From Agrobacterium albertimagni AOL15 (GTDB lineage Bacteria > Pseudomonadota > Alphaproteobacteria > Rhizobiales > Rhizobiaceae), in contig NZ_ALJF01000013.1 in assembly GCF_000300855.1 (NCBI RefSeq), forward strand, positions 124,001 to 188,000: 64,000 nucleotides of DNA, read 5' to 3'. Position 1 is the stretch's first letter. Each line of letters starts with the position of its first letter. The notes under the pieces were generated by a model. That model did not search any database. It worked only from the letters and a program-made list of their open reading frames with translations, and was not told the origin of the DNA. Positions 34,727 through 43,472 of the stretch are shown here, piece after piece. The position numbers were made by a program, and so were the translations under genes.

Positions 34727-35347
34727 ATGAAGATCATTTGCCCCGACGGAAACGGTTATGCCTATTACGTTCAGGCGGTCGACGAGAGCCGCTATATCAG
34801 GGCGAGGGGTGTGGAGACCTTCATCGTCAAGGCCGGGGATTACTGGAACGGTCCCGAGGGTAGCGATGCGGCGAACTTTCGCGAGCGCTGCGAGGCGCGG
34901 GTGACTACGGAAGACGCGATCGGCTCCACCTGGCGTTACCAGTTTCACCTGCAGATCCCGCAGGGTTATCCGGAATATAGCCCGAAGCAGACGCTCGGCC
35001 AGTGGCATAACGGGACCTATGACACCGTCTTCAATCGCTATGAAGAGGGTGTTTTCACGATCTGCCTCAACAATAAGGAAGCCGGCAGTTTCGTCGAATA
35101 TCAGACGCCGTTGAACAAGGGCGTATGGAATACCTTCGTCTACACCTTCACCTGGCATGCGAGCCTCGGGGCGATTGCAGCCTCGGTCAATGGCCGGACG
35201 GTGGTCAAGGAGACCGGCATCCCGCTCGTGCCGGCCACGACCCAGTCGATGCATTTCAAGTACGGTATCTATCGCAACATGCGTGCAGGCCTGGTCGGCC
35301 CCGTCCAGGAGGCGAGCTACCGGCTCGTCAGCCGGGCGGCGGGGTGA
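34727..35347 (+). CDS. Heparin lyase I-like / concanavalin-fold protein in the GTA cluster
   Basis: 206 aa without a signal peptide. Features suggest a jelly-roll polysaccharide lyase or lectin-like fold: STWRYQFHLQIPQGYPEYSP, then TLGQWHNGTYDTVFNRYEEG and QSMHFKYGIYRNM. These segments match heparin lyase I-type proteins (family 13/20-like), in which QWHN-type and KYGIYR-type motifs shape the substrate cleft. It lies between g13 and g14, in the GTA orientation, with GGACTG and an ATG at 34727. It could be a particle protein that binds or cuts capsule polysaccharide. Enzymatic activity is inferred. Confidence 0.68.
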   Translation: MKIICPDGNGYAYYVQAVDESRYIRARGVETFIVKAGDYWNGPEGSDAANFRERCEARVTTEDAIGSTWRYQFHLQIPQGYPEYSPKQTLGQWHNGTYDTVFNRYEEGVFTICLNNKEAGSFVEYQTPLNKGVWNTFVYTFTWHASLGAIAASVNGRTVVKETGIPLVPATTQSMHFKYGIYRNMRAGLVGPVQEASYRLVSRAAG

Positions 35348-35452
35348 GGGCCAAGAGGCCCCACGCCTGCGCCCCCTCTCCCCGCTTGCTGGGCGAGAGC
35401 ACTCAGGGTGAGGGGAAATGCTGGGGTATGCCGCACGATGAACTTCCGCGCT

Positions 35453-35761
35453 TCAATCTTCGAAGTCCGCATCAAATGGCAGATCCGGTGGACGCATGCG
35501 CCCATGACGGATCGTGACGATGACGATGTGGTCGGCCTCTATGATGTAGTCGAGCAGATGGTCTCCGATGACGAAGGTTCTGGCTCCTGGAACGGGCAGG
35601 CTTCTGGCAACCGGGCCGGCTTCAGGATGCGCGCCAAGCACGAGTCTTGCATTCGAGATGCGCGCGATGAAGTTTTGCGCCCCGGCCGGGCTTCGCTGCT
35701 GCAGGTACCGTATTTCCGTTCGAAGCCAGCTTGCTGCCGATTTCGAAAGGAAGACGCGCAT
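35453..35761 (-). CDS. RelE/ParE-family toxin
   Basis: 102 aa. Fold pattern: SKSAASWLRTEIRYLQQRSP, ARLVLGAHPEAGPVARSLPV, GARTFVIGDHLLDYIIEADH and a final IRHGRMRPP. This is ParE-like with the usual C-terminal arginine pair. The ATG overlaps the antitoxin stop (ATGA). It is transcribed opposite to the GTA genes. Confidence 0.83.
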   Translation of the reverse strand: MRVFLSKSAASWLRTEIRYLQQRSPAGAQNFIARISNARLVLGAHPEAGPVARSLPVPGARTFVIGDHLLDYIIEADHIVIVTIRHGRMRPPDLPFDADFED

Positions 35762-36021
35762 CAGGCGACCTTGTCGGATGCGATGCGTTCAAGGTCTTTG
35801 AGGACCTGGTCGATGTCCTCCACGTCGCCGGCGGCCACCTCTTCGAGGCCCTGTCGATAGGCGAGGATTTCCGCCCCCTCCCGCTGGAGATAGGTTCTGA
35901 GCGCGCGCACGATGACCCAGCTCCGCGAGCGTTCGGTCGCCTGCGCGATCGTCTCGATGTCGGCGAGCACATCCTCGGGGATACGGAGCGTAATCGGATC
36001 AGATAGAGGTGGCTTGGTCAT
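35761..36021 (-). CDS. Ribbon-helix-helix (CopG/ParD-like) antitoxin
   Basis: 86 aa. LSDPITLRIPEDVLADIETI is the RHH strand and first helix, followed by ATERSRSWVIVRALRTYLQR and an acidic C-terminal helix (DVEDIDQVLKDLERI). The start at 36021 (MTKPPL) is preferred over 36039. It partners the ParE toxin and should autoregulate. Confidence 0.84.
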   Translation of the reverse strand: MTKPPLSDPITLRIPEDVLADIETIAQATERSRSWVIVRALRTYLQREGAEILAYRQGLEEVAAGDVEDIDQVLKDLERIASDKVA

Positions 36022-36319
36022 CGTGATCCTCCGGTACAAGCGTAATACACTGTAATACGGATTTGGTGATGGATGAAGGGGCCTCTTGCGAGGCGGCAGA
36101 CCTCATCCTGAGGAGCCCCTGCAGAGCAGGGGCTCGGAGGATACTGCAGCAGATCTGGCCTCGACCCTTCGAGGCCCTCGCTGGGCGAGGCACCTCAGGG
36201 TGAGGGGAAATGCTGTTGCTCGCTCTTCGCCTCCATGGCGGCGATTCCCTTCGCGCGATCCCTTCGTCCATTCCAAACTCACCGCTTCCCAATCCAACCG
36301 CCCAAACCGGAGCCTCCCC
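36022..36319. repeat. Gap before g14 containing a 'cctcggaggat' family palindrome
   Basis: 36098-36207 shows CATCCTGAGGAGCCCCTGCA ... GCGAGGCACCTCAGGGTGAG. It separates the antitoxin promoter (leftward) from the g14 start (rightward). No gene. Confidence 0.7.
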
Positions 36320-36835
36320 ATGTCCGTCAACACATCCGTCCTGGCGATTGCCGGGACCTGGATCGGCACGCCCTATCGGCATCAGGGATCGGTGAAAGGG
36401 GTGGGCTGCGATTGTCTCGGACTCGTCCGCGGGATCTGGCGGGAGCTTTATGGCAAAGAGCCCGAGGCTGTGCCGGCCTATGCGCCTGACTGGGCGGAGC
36501 GGGCGGGTGAGGAGCGGTTGCTGGCCGCGGCCGGGCGGCATTTTCTGGCGGTTGCGTCCTTTGCGGAGAGCCGGGCGGGGGATCTCGTGCTGTTTCGCTT
36601 TCGGCCGCATCTGGCGGCGAAGCATGCGGGCATTCTGGCCTGCATGGCGTCGGAAGCGGGCGGCGGTGCGATGGACGCCGCAGGGGAGCGGTTGTCGGCG
36701 GAATACGCTCCCAGTCAGCCGCCGCCCAATGCTTTCATCCATGCCTATGAACAATCGGCGGTAACGCTATCGGCGCTCGTGCCGGCCTGGCGGCGCAGGA
36801 TTGCCGGCATCTACCGCTTCCCCGAAAGGATCTGA
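36320..36835 (+). CDS. GTA NlpC/P60 peptidase (g14)
   Basis: 171 aa cysteine peptidase. AIAGTWIGTPYRHQGSVKG then VGCDCLGLVRGIWREL gives the catalytic Cys, and KHAGILACM the histidine. It would cleave peptidoglycan for tail penetration. The start at 36320 follows the family. It is 2 nt upstream of g15. Intact. Confidence 0.9.
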   Translation: MSVNTSVLAIAGTWIGTPYRHQGSVKGVGCDCLGLVRGIWRELYGKEPEAVPAYAPDWAERAGEERLLAAAGRHFLAVASFAESRAGDLVLFRFRPHLAAKHAGILACMASEAGGGAMDAAGERLSAEYAPSQPPPNAFIHAYEQSAVTLSALVPAWRRRIAGIYRFPERI

Positions 36836-36837
36836 AG

Positions 36838-39800
36838 ATGGCGACCATTCTTCTGCAGGCGGCGGGCGCTGCCCTCGGCTCCGTCTTCGGGCCGGTCGGG
36901 GCGGCGATCGGCCAGGCCGCGGGTGCACTCGCCGGCAGCATGATCGATCGGAGCCTGCTCTCGGGCACCCGCGAAGTGAACGGTGCACGGCTGTCTTCTG
37001 CGCGCATTTCCGGCGCCAGCGAAGGCACTGTCATTCCGAGGCTCTATGGCACCGCGCGGCTGGGCGGCACGCTGATCTGGGCGACGCGTTTCGAGGAAGA
37101 GACGGTGACCGAGCGCACCGGGGGCAAATCCTCCGGCGGCACGCGCACCACGACCTATCGCTACTTTGCCAATCTGGCACTCGGGCTCTGCGAAGGGCCG
37201 ATCGCGGGCGTGCGGCGGGTCTGGGCGGACGGGCGAGAACTCGACACCACCGAAATCGAGATGCGAGTCTATCGCGGCACCGAGAGCCAGCCGGCCGATC
37301 CGCTGATTGCGGCCAAGCAAGGCGCGGACAATGCGCCAGCCTATCGTGGGCTTGCCTATGTCGTCTTCGAGCGGTTGCCGCTCGATGATTTCGGCAACCG
37401 CATTCCGCTGATCCAGTTCGAGGTGATCCGACCGGTCGGGGCGCTGGAGGAGAAGATCCGGGCGGTGACGATGATCCCCGGCGCGACGGAACACGGTTAT
37501 GCGACGGTGAGGATCTCGGATGCGCCGAGCGAGGGCGCGAAACGCTGGCTGAACCGCAACACGCTTGTTGCGGCCACCGACTGGCAGGCCTCGCTGGACG
37601 AATTGCAGGCGCTTTGCCCTGATCTCGAAAGCGTGGCGCTGGTGGTGGCCTGGTTCGGCACGGATTTGCGCGCCGGTGATTGCCGGGTGCTGCCGGGGGT
37701 GGAGGTCGGCTACCGCAACGAGGAGAGCCGGCCCTGGAGTGTCGCGGGGCTGGCGCGGGGCGATGCCTATGTGGTGTCGCGCCACAGCGGTGGTCCGGCC
37801 TATGGCGGCTCGCCGAGCGACGAGAGCGTGATCGAGGCCATCAGGGACATCAAGGCGCGCGGGCTGAAGGTGACGCTCTATCCTTTCGTGCTGATGGACA
37901 TTCCCGCCGGCAACGGGCTGCCCGACCCCTATGGCGGCGCCGAGCAGGCGGCCTATCCCTGGCGCGGGCGGATCACGGCCTATCCTCCCGGAAGCGACAA
38001 GACGGCCTCGGCGCGGGCGCAGGTCTCCAGCTTCGTCTACCGCAGCGACGGCTATCGACGCCTCGTATTGCATTATGCGGCGCTTGCCGCCGCTGCCGGT
38101 GGTGTCGGCGCCTTTCTGCTGGGCTCGGAACTGCGCGGGCTGACCGTCCTGCGCGATGAGGCCAACGCCTTTCCTTTCGTTGAGGCACTGGTGGCGCTCG
38201 CCGGTGAAGTACGGGGTCTGCTCGGCGGCGGGACGGCGATTTCCTATGGTGCCGACTGGACCGAGTATTTCGGCCATCAGCCGCCGGATGGCTCGGGCGA
38301 CGTTTTCTTTCACCTCGATCCGCTCTGGGCGAGTCCTCACATCATGGCTGTCGGCATCGACAACTATATGCCGCTCGCCGACTGGCGGGACGAGGATCTG
38401 GAGGCGGAAAGCCCCGATGGTTTCACCGGAGCGGACGATGCCGAGGGATTTGCGCGGACGCTGACATCGGGCGAGGGCTTCGACTGGTTTTATGCGAGCG
38501 AAGCGGATCGTCGCGCGCGGGTGCGGACGCCGATCACCGATGGCGCCTATGGCAAGCCTTGGGTCTTCAGGTTCAAGGACCTGAAATCCTGGTGGGAGAA
38601 CCCGCATTTCAACCGGATCGGTGGCGTCGAGCAGGCGAGCCCGACGGCTTGGGTACCCCGCATGAAGCCCTTCTGGATGACCGAGGTCGGTTGCGGCGCG
38701 GTCGACAAGGGGGCGAACCAGCCAAACATTTTCGTCGATGCCAAATCGGCCGAGAGCGGAAGGCCTTACTTCTCTGCGGGTGCGCGCAGCGACAGCCAGC
38801 AGCGCCGCTTTCTGGAGGCGCATCTTGATCACTGGACCGGCAGTCTCCTGCCGCCTGATATGGTCGATCCGTCGCATGTCTATGCCTGGACCTGGGACGC
38901 GCGGCCCTATCCGGCCTTCCCGCAGAACATGGCGCTCTGGGCAGACGGATCGAACTGGCGCACGGGGCATTGGTTGAACGGCCGCCTGGGCACGGCGACA
39001 CTGGCCGACACGATCGCGGCGATCCTCAGGGATCACGGCTTTGCCGATTTCGACGTGTCGGAAGTGGCGGGTGACCTCGGCGGCTATGTGAAGGGTGATC
39101 TGACCTCGGCGCGTGATCTGATCGAGCCCTTGCTCGAACTGTTCCAGATCGACGTGATCGAGGACGCCGGACGTTTGAAATTCCGCACCCGGCCGACGGC
39201 GAGCCTGGCTGCACGTGAGATCACGGTCCTTGCCGACATCGCCGATCGTCCGCTGTGGAGCGAGACGCGCGGCCATGACAGCGATTTTGCTTCCGAGGCA
39301 CTGGTGACCTTTTATGATCCGGCGTCGGATTATGTCGAGGCGAGCGTGCGCTCGCGCAAGGTGGAGGCGGCGACCGATCGGCAACTGGCCCGCGACCTGC
39401 CGGCGGCGATGCCGGAAGAGACCGCACTTGCTGCCGCCGAAGGCTGGCTGCGCGACAACCGGCTGGCGCGGCGCACGGTTCAGCTGGCGCTCGGGCCGCA
39501 GGAGATCGTGGTCGAGCCGGGTGACGTGCTGCGCTTTCCCGAAGGGCCAGAGGGGCGGTTCCTGGTGCAGGGCATCGACGAGGGCTTCGAGCGTCGCCTG
39601 ACCCTCAGGGCCTTCGCGGGCAAGGTCTCCGCACCCGTGCCGGTGGTCGAACCTGGACGGGTGGTCGACGGTGGAGGTGCGGCCGGCTTTGCGCCGGTCG
39701 TGCAGTTTCTCGATCTGCCGAGGCTGGAGGGTGCAAGCCATGCCGGTGACGCGAGCGTTGCGGCATATGGCCGTCCTTGGCGGCGGCTTGCGGTGTCGAG

Positions 39801-40617
39801 CTCTCCGGAAGCGGAGGGCTATCGGCTGCGGCTGACGCTGGATCGGCCGGCGACGCTGGGACGGCTTGTGGAGCCGCTTCTCCCGGGACCTGTCGGGCGC
39901 TTCGATGGGGCGAATGCCCTGGTGGTCGAGGTGCTTGCAGGAGCCTTTGCCTCGGCCAACCGCATGGCTGTTCTCTCCGGCGCGAACCGGATCGCGGTCC
40001 GGACCGGCACCGGTGGCTGGGAGGTCATCGGCTTTGTCGAGGCCGAGGAGATCGCGGTCGGACACTTCCGGCTGACAGGCCTCTTGCGCGGGCTGGGCGG
40101 CACCGAGGATGCGATGGCAGCCGGTGCCGCAGCCGGGGCCGAGATCGTGGCTCTCGACGAAGCGGTCCGGTCGCTGGGGCTCGCAAATGCCGAACGCGGG
40201 GCGGCGCAGAACTGGATCCTCGAGCCGATGGGGCTCGTGAGCGAGCTTTCCGGCCCGCATGTCTTTGCCGGCGGATTGCGGGCGGAGACGCCGCTATCGC
40301 CCGTGCATGCGAAGGTGCGGCGGCAAGCGACAGGCGATCTCGCGATCACCTGGATTAGGCGCAGCCGCATCGAAGCCGAGGCCTGGACAGAGGGCGAGGT
40401 GCCGCTCGACGAGGCGGAGGAGCGCTACCGGTTGGAGATCCTTGATGGCGGCACCGTGCTTCGGGTGGTCGAGGTGACCGAGCCCGCCTGGACCTATGCC
40501 GGTGCCGATGAACTGACAGATTTCGGCGTGCCGCAGACGGCGCTTGGCCTTCGGATCCGCCAACTCGGACGGCTGGCCGCTGGCATGCCGCTCCAGGCGG
40601 TGGTTCCCATCGATTGA
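36838..40617 (+). CDS. GTA megatron / host-contact tip protein (g15)
   Basis: 1259 aa, the largest gene here and the normal size for g15. The N-terminus is a Gly/Ala-rich hydrophobic stretch (LLQAAGAALGSVFGPVGAAI), then tail hub-like beta domains (GGTRTTTYRYFANLALGLCE). The GTA TIM-barrel-like domain has GADWTEYFGHQPPDGSGDVF (about residue 475), DPLWASPHIMAVGIDNYMPL and VYAWTWDARPYPAFP. It ends with a phage-tail_3 type domain (DLTSARDLIEPLLELFQIDV) and a C-terminal beta-rich receptor-contacting part. It determines adsorption to recipient cells. The gene is uninterrupted and GC-rich like its neighbours. Confidence 0.94.
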   Translation: MATILLQAAGAALGSVFGPVGAAIGQAAGALAGSMIDRSLLSGTREVNGARLSSARISGASEGTVIPRLYGTARLGGTLIWATRFEEETVTERTGGKSSGGTRTTTYRYFANLALGLCEGPIAGVRRVWADGRELDTTEIEMRVYRGTESQPADPLIAAKQGADNAPAYRGLAYVVFERLPLDDFGNRIPLIQFEVIRPVGALEEKIRAVTMIPGATEHGYATVRISDAPSEGAKRWLNRNTLVAATDWQASLDELQALCPDLESVALVVAWFGTDLRAGDCRVLPGVEVGYRNEESRPWSVAGLARGDAYVVSRHSGGPAYGGSPSDESVIEAIRDIKARGLKVTLYPFVLMDIPAGNGLPDPYGGAEQAAYPWRGRITAYPPGSDKTASARAQVSSFVYRSDGYRRLVLHYAALAAAAGGVGAFLLGSELRGLTVLRDEANAFPFVEALVALAGEVRGLLGGGTAISYGADWTEYFGHQPPDGSGDVFFHLDPLWASPHIMAVGIDNYMPLADWRDEDLEAESPDGFTGADDAEGFARTLTSGEGFDWFYASEADRRARVRTPITDGAYGKPWVFRFKDLKSWWENPHFNRIGGVEQASPTAWVPRMKPFWMTEVGCGAVDKGANQPNIFVDAKSAESGRPYFSAGARSDSQQRRFLEAHLDHWTGSLLPPDMVDPSHVYAWTWDARPYPAFPQNMALWADGSNWRTGHWLNGRLGTATLADTIAAILRDHGFADFDVSEVAGDLGGYVKGDLTSARDLIEPLLELFQIDVIEDAGRLKFRTRPTASLAAREITVLADIADRPLWSETRGHDSDFASEALVTFYDPASDYVEASVRSRKVEAATDRQLARDLPAAMPEETALAAAEGWLRDNRLARRTVQLALGPQEIVVEPGDVLRFPEGPEGRFLVQGIDEGFERRLTLRAFAGKVSAPVPVVEPGRVVDGGGAAGFAPVVQFLDLPRLEGASHAGDASVAAYGRPWRRLAVSSSPEAEGYRLRLTLDRPATLGRLVEPLLPGPVGRFDGANALVVEVLAGAFASANRMAVLSGANRIAVRTGTGGWEVIGFVEAEEIAVGHFRLTGLLRGLGGTEDAMAAGAAAGAEIVALDEAVRSLGLANAERGAAQNWILEPMGLVSELSGPHVFAGGLRAETPLSPVHAKVRRQATGDLAITWIRRSRIEAEAWTEGEVPLDEAEERYRLEILDGGTVLRVVEVTEPAWTYAGADELTDFGVPQTALGLRIRQLGRLAAGMPLQAVVPID

Positions 40618-40640
40618 AAACCATTCAACAGGAGGATGAC

Positions 40641-40850
40641 ATGCTGGAGATGAAACCCTGGTACCAGTCGAAGACCGTCTGGGGCGCCCTGATCGCCATT
40701 GCCGCCCCGCTTCTCGGCCGGGCCGGACTGGAACTCGGCGGCGCCGAGCAGGCCGAAATTGCCGAGGCATTGACGACGCTTGCCGGCACGGTCGGAGGAT
40801 TGCTTGCGCTTTATGGTCGGCTGACGGCGACGAAGGGTGTGGGTGGGTGA
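40641..40850 (+). CDS. Small membrane protein, holin-like
   Basis: 69 aa with two hydrophobic segments (TVWGALIAIAAPLLGRAGLE and TLAGTVGGLLALYGRLTATK). CAGGAGG lies 6 nt upstream of the ATG at 40641. It is immediately downstream of g15 and in the same direction. Its size and topology fit phage holins, but no family identity is certain. Its possible partner is the GH19 endolysin at 18431. Confidence 0.6.
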   Translation: MLEMKPWYQSKTVWGALIAIAAPLLGRAGLELGGAEQAEIAEALTTLAGTVGGLLALYGRLTATKGVGG

Positions 40851-41007
40851 GGACGGGCGTGCGACCTTCCCATTGGGTTGCTTTTGCAGCCGTCGTGATT
40901 GACCATCAACCGCGATCCACACTCGGAGCCCACGCATTCATTTGCCATTCAGACGCCTTGCGGTACATAATTTGCCAAAGTGGACGTCATCCAACGAAGA
41001 AGCAGCA

Positions 41008-41247
41008 ATGGCATCTTTCATGAAATACGCGGGCCTGGCATTGGCCGTGACCGTGGCGGCTTTGCCGGCGACGGGAGGCGATGCCGTGGCGGCGGATTGC
41101 AGGCAGGCTGCGGAGCGCGTGGTCGCCGAGGTCGGCGGGCAGTTGCTTTCCGTGCACGAATCGGGCGGTGAATGCGTGATCGTCGTGCTCGTACCGGGCA
41201 ATGGCAACGAACGGCCGCGCAAGGTCACGATGCGGGTCGCCGAGTGA
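41008..41247 (+). CDS. feuN: FeuN-like small periplasmic regulator
   Basis: 79 aa: a signal peptide (MKYAGLALAVTVAALPATGG, cleavage near AVAA) and a mature part of about 50 residues with two cysteines and a PepSY-like strand pattern. It is located just upstream of an OmpR-type regulator and a sensor kinase. In Sinorhizobium the small periplasmic protein FeuN, encoded in this position, represses the FeuP-FeuQ system and is essential. The assignment rests on position, size and export signal. Confidence 0.75.
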   Translation: MASFMKYAGLALAVTVAALPATGGDAVAADCRQAAERVVAEVGGQLLSVHESGGECVIVVLVPGNGNERPRKVTMRVAE

Positions 41248-41292
41248 CCTGCCTCCGGGATTGAAGAGCTTTCCGCACCGAGGGGTGAACGC

Positions 41293-41958
41293 ATGCGCAT
41301 TCTCGTCGTCGAAGACGATGTCAATCTGAACCGCCAGCTCGTCGAGGCGCTGCAGGAAGCGGGCTATGTCGTCGACAAGGCTTTCGATGGCGAGGAAGGT
41401 CATTTCCTCGGCGAAACCGAACCCTATGACGCCGTTATCCTCGACATCGGCCTTCCCGAGATGGACGGCATCACGGTGCTGGAGAAATGGCGTGCGGCAA
41501 GCCGTGTCATGCCTGTGCTGATCCTGACGGCGCGCGACCGCTGGTCCGACAAGGTTGCCGGCATCGATGCCGGCGCCGACGACTATGTCACCAAGCCTTT
41601 TCATGTCGAGGAAGTGCTCGCCCGCATTCGCGCCCTGATCCGCCGTGCCGCAGGCCATGCATCCTCAGAGATCGTCTGTGGACCGGTCCGGCTCGATACC
41701 AAGAGCTCGAAGGCGACCGTCGAAGGCGTGACGCTGAAGCTCACCTCGCACGAATACCGTCTTCTTTCCTATCTGATGCATCACATGGGCGAAGTCGTGT
41801 CCCGGACCGAACTGGTCGAGCATCTGTATGACCAGGATTTCGACCGCGATTCCAACACGATCGAGGTCTTTGTCGGTCGTCTGCGCAAGAAGCTCGGTGT
41901 CGACATGATCGAAACCGTGCGCGGCCTCGGCTACCGCATCCAAGCCCCGGCGAAATGA
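41293..41958 (+). CDS. feuP: FeuP-like OmpR-family response regulator
   Basis: 221 aa. The receiver domain has D8/D9, phosphoacceptor D51 (DAVILDIGLPEMDG), T and K (KPF) residues, and the winged-helix output has EVVSRTELVEHLYDQDFDRD and VEVFVGRLRKKLG-like segments. In S. meliloti FeuP controls cyclic glucan export genes and osmoadaptation. The gene overlaps feuQ by 4 nt and follows feuN. Confidence 0.88.
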   Translation: MRILVVEDDVNLNRQLVEALQEAGYVVDKAFDGEEGHFLGETEPYDAVILDIGLPEMDGITVLEKWRAASRVMPVLILTARDRWSDKVAGIDAGADDYVTKPFHVEEVLARIRALIRRAAGHASSEIVCGPVRLDTKSSKATVEGVTLKLTSHEYRLLSYLMHHMGEVVSRTELVEHLYDQDFDRDSNTIEVFVGRLRKKLGVDMIETVRGLGYRIQAPAK

Positions 41959-43349
41959 GGATCCGCTCGCTCACTGCGCGCGTCCTCATCCTTGCCACGC
42001 TCTGGTCGGCGCTGGCCTTGGTGACGATTGCGGTAGCGATTTCAGCCCTGTATCGCCAGGGCGTCGAACGCGGCTTCAACAATCTCCTGCGGGCCCAGCT
42101 CTATAACGTCGTCAACTCCGTTTCGATCGGCGACAGCGACAGCCTGACCGGTTCACCGGCGCTGGGTGACCTCAGGTTCTCCCAGCCCGCGACGGGCTGG
42201 TACTGGCTGGTCGAGCCGCTCGGCAACTATGCCACGGCACCGCTCGCCTCCGCCTCGCTCGGGGTCGCGAACCTTGCCGTCCCCGACGTGGAAGCGACGC
42301 CTTTCGACCAGAACTACGAACGCTATTACGAAATGACCGATGATGTCGCCAACCACATCCGCGTTGCCGAAACCGAAGTGGTGCTCGACGACCAGGGACG
42401 GGCGGCACGCTTCCGGGTGTCGGGCAATTTGCAGGTGGTCGAGGACGAGATCGCCTTTTTCACGAGCCGTCTCTACGCCGCGCTCGCCGTGGTCGGCATT
42501 GGCGGGCTGATCGTCAACGGTCTTGCCATCCTCTATGGCCTGAAGCCGCTCGACCGCGCGCGCCGGGCGCTGGAGCGCATTCGGCGTGGTGAGGCCGAGC
42601 GCATCGAAGGCGATTTCCCGAGCGAGGTTCAGCCGCTTGCCAACGAGATCAACGCGCTGATCGACAGCAACCGCCGCATTGTCGAGCGGGCCCGCATGCA
42701 GGTCGGCAATCTCGCCCATTCCCTGAAAACGCCGATCGCCGTGCTTTTGAACGAGGCACGCACCCTGGAGAAGAACCAGGCCGAAGTCATCGCGACCCAG
42801 GCCGAGGCGATGCAGGCGCAGGTAAGCTCCTATCTGAACAGGGCGCGGATTGCCGCCCAGCGCGACAGTGTGCTGGCCCGCACCGAGGCGCAGCCGGTCA
42901 TGGAGCGGCTTGCGCGGGTGATGCGCAAGCTGAACGCCGATATCCTCTTCGAACTCGATGTCGCACCGGACCTGACCTTCGCGATGGAGCAGCAGGATGT
43001 CGAGGAGGTTGTCGGCAATCTGCTCGAAAACGCCTCCCGCTTTGCCCGCACCAAGGTCGTCACCAAGGCCGTGATGACGGCCCGCGATGATGAGCCGACC
43101 GATGGCCGACGCGGCTGGATCGAGGTGGTGGTCGAGGATGACGGGCCGGGGCTCGCCCCCGACCAGATCGGCGAGGCCCTGAAACGCGGCCGAAGGCTCG
43201 ACGAGAGCAAGCCCGGCACGGGGCTCGGACTATCGATCGTCAAGGAGATTTCAGGGGAATATCAGGGCTCTTTCGGCCTCTCGCGCGCCGGCATCGGCGG
43301 GCTTCGCGCACAGTTGATCCTACCAGCTGTGACCAAGGACACTGCGTGA
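41955..43349 (+). CDS. feuQ: FeuQ-like sensor histidine kinase
   Basis: 464 aa. TM1 (VLILATLWSALALVTIAVAI), periplasmic domain of about 130 residues, TM2 (LAVVGIGGLIVNGLAILYGL), HAMP-like linker, an H-box QVGNLAHSLKTPIAVLLNEA, an N-box VVGNLLENASRFA and G-boxes (DDGPGLAPD, GTGLGLSIV). It pairs with the preceding regulator. The order matches the PhoQ-type kinases of this group. Confidence 0.88.
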   Translation: MRIRSLTARVLILATLWSALALVTIAVAISALYRQGVERGFNNLLRAQLYNVVNSVSIGDSDSLTGSPALGDLRFSQPATGWYWLVEPLGNYATAPLASASLGVANLAVPDVEATPFDQNYERYYEMTDDVANHIRVAETEVVLDDQGRAARFRVSGNLQVVEDEIAFFTSRLYAALAVVGIGGLIVNGLAILYGLKPLDRARRALERIRRGEAERIEGDFPSEVQPLANEINALIDSNRRIVERARMQVGNLAHSLKTPIAVLLNEARTLEKNQAEVIATQAEAMQAQVSSYLNRARIAAQRDSVLARTEAQPVMERLARVMRKLNADILFELDVAPDLTFAMEQQDVEEVVGNLLENASRFARTKVVTKAVMTARDDEPTDGRRGWIEVVVEDDGPGLAPDQIGEALKRGRRLDESKPGTGLGLSIVKEISGEYQGSFGLSRAGIGGLRAQLILPAVTKDTA

Positions 43350-43382
43350 TTGATTTTCCTGTGAAATTACATAGGTGTATAA

Positions 43383-43410
43383 GACGGCCTTGAGCCGGTC
43401 GAAGGCCGTC
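43383..43410. terminator. Perfect 9-bp hairpin after feuQ
   Basis: GACGGCCTT and AAGGCCGTC surround a 10-nt loop. There is no T-run, so it may be a Rho-dependent or mRNA 3'-end structure rather than a classic terminator. Confidence 0.4.
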
Positions 43411-43472
43411 ATCCGCTTTGCGCGAACCCGTCGGCCTCGACGACAGAAATCGACGGGACTTGGAACGGTCTG

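Noticed and set aside
36811-40260. A 1149-aa open frame on the minus strand
   Set aside because: It is the antisense shadow of the g15 gene: high GC keeps the opposite frame open. Its composition (Arg/His/Asp-rich, no domains) is typical of antisense translation.
14712-40850. Ordinary prophage
   Set aside because: No integrase, excisionase, repressor, replication gene or att repeat is seen, and gene order and sizes fit the GTA type, including the short tape measure and g15.
43383-43410. Operator for the downstream lipoprotein gene
   Set aside because: The perfect hairpin is closer to the feuQ stop codon and symmetric like a transcript-end structure; no regulator link is visible.
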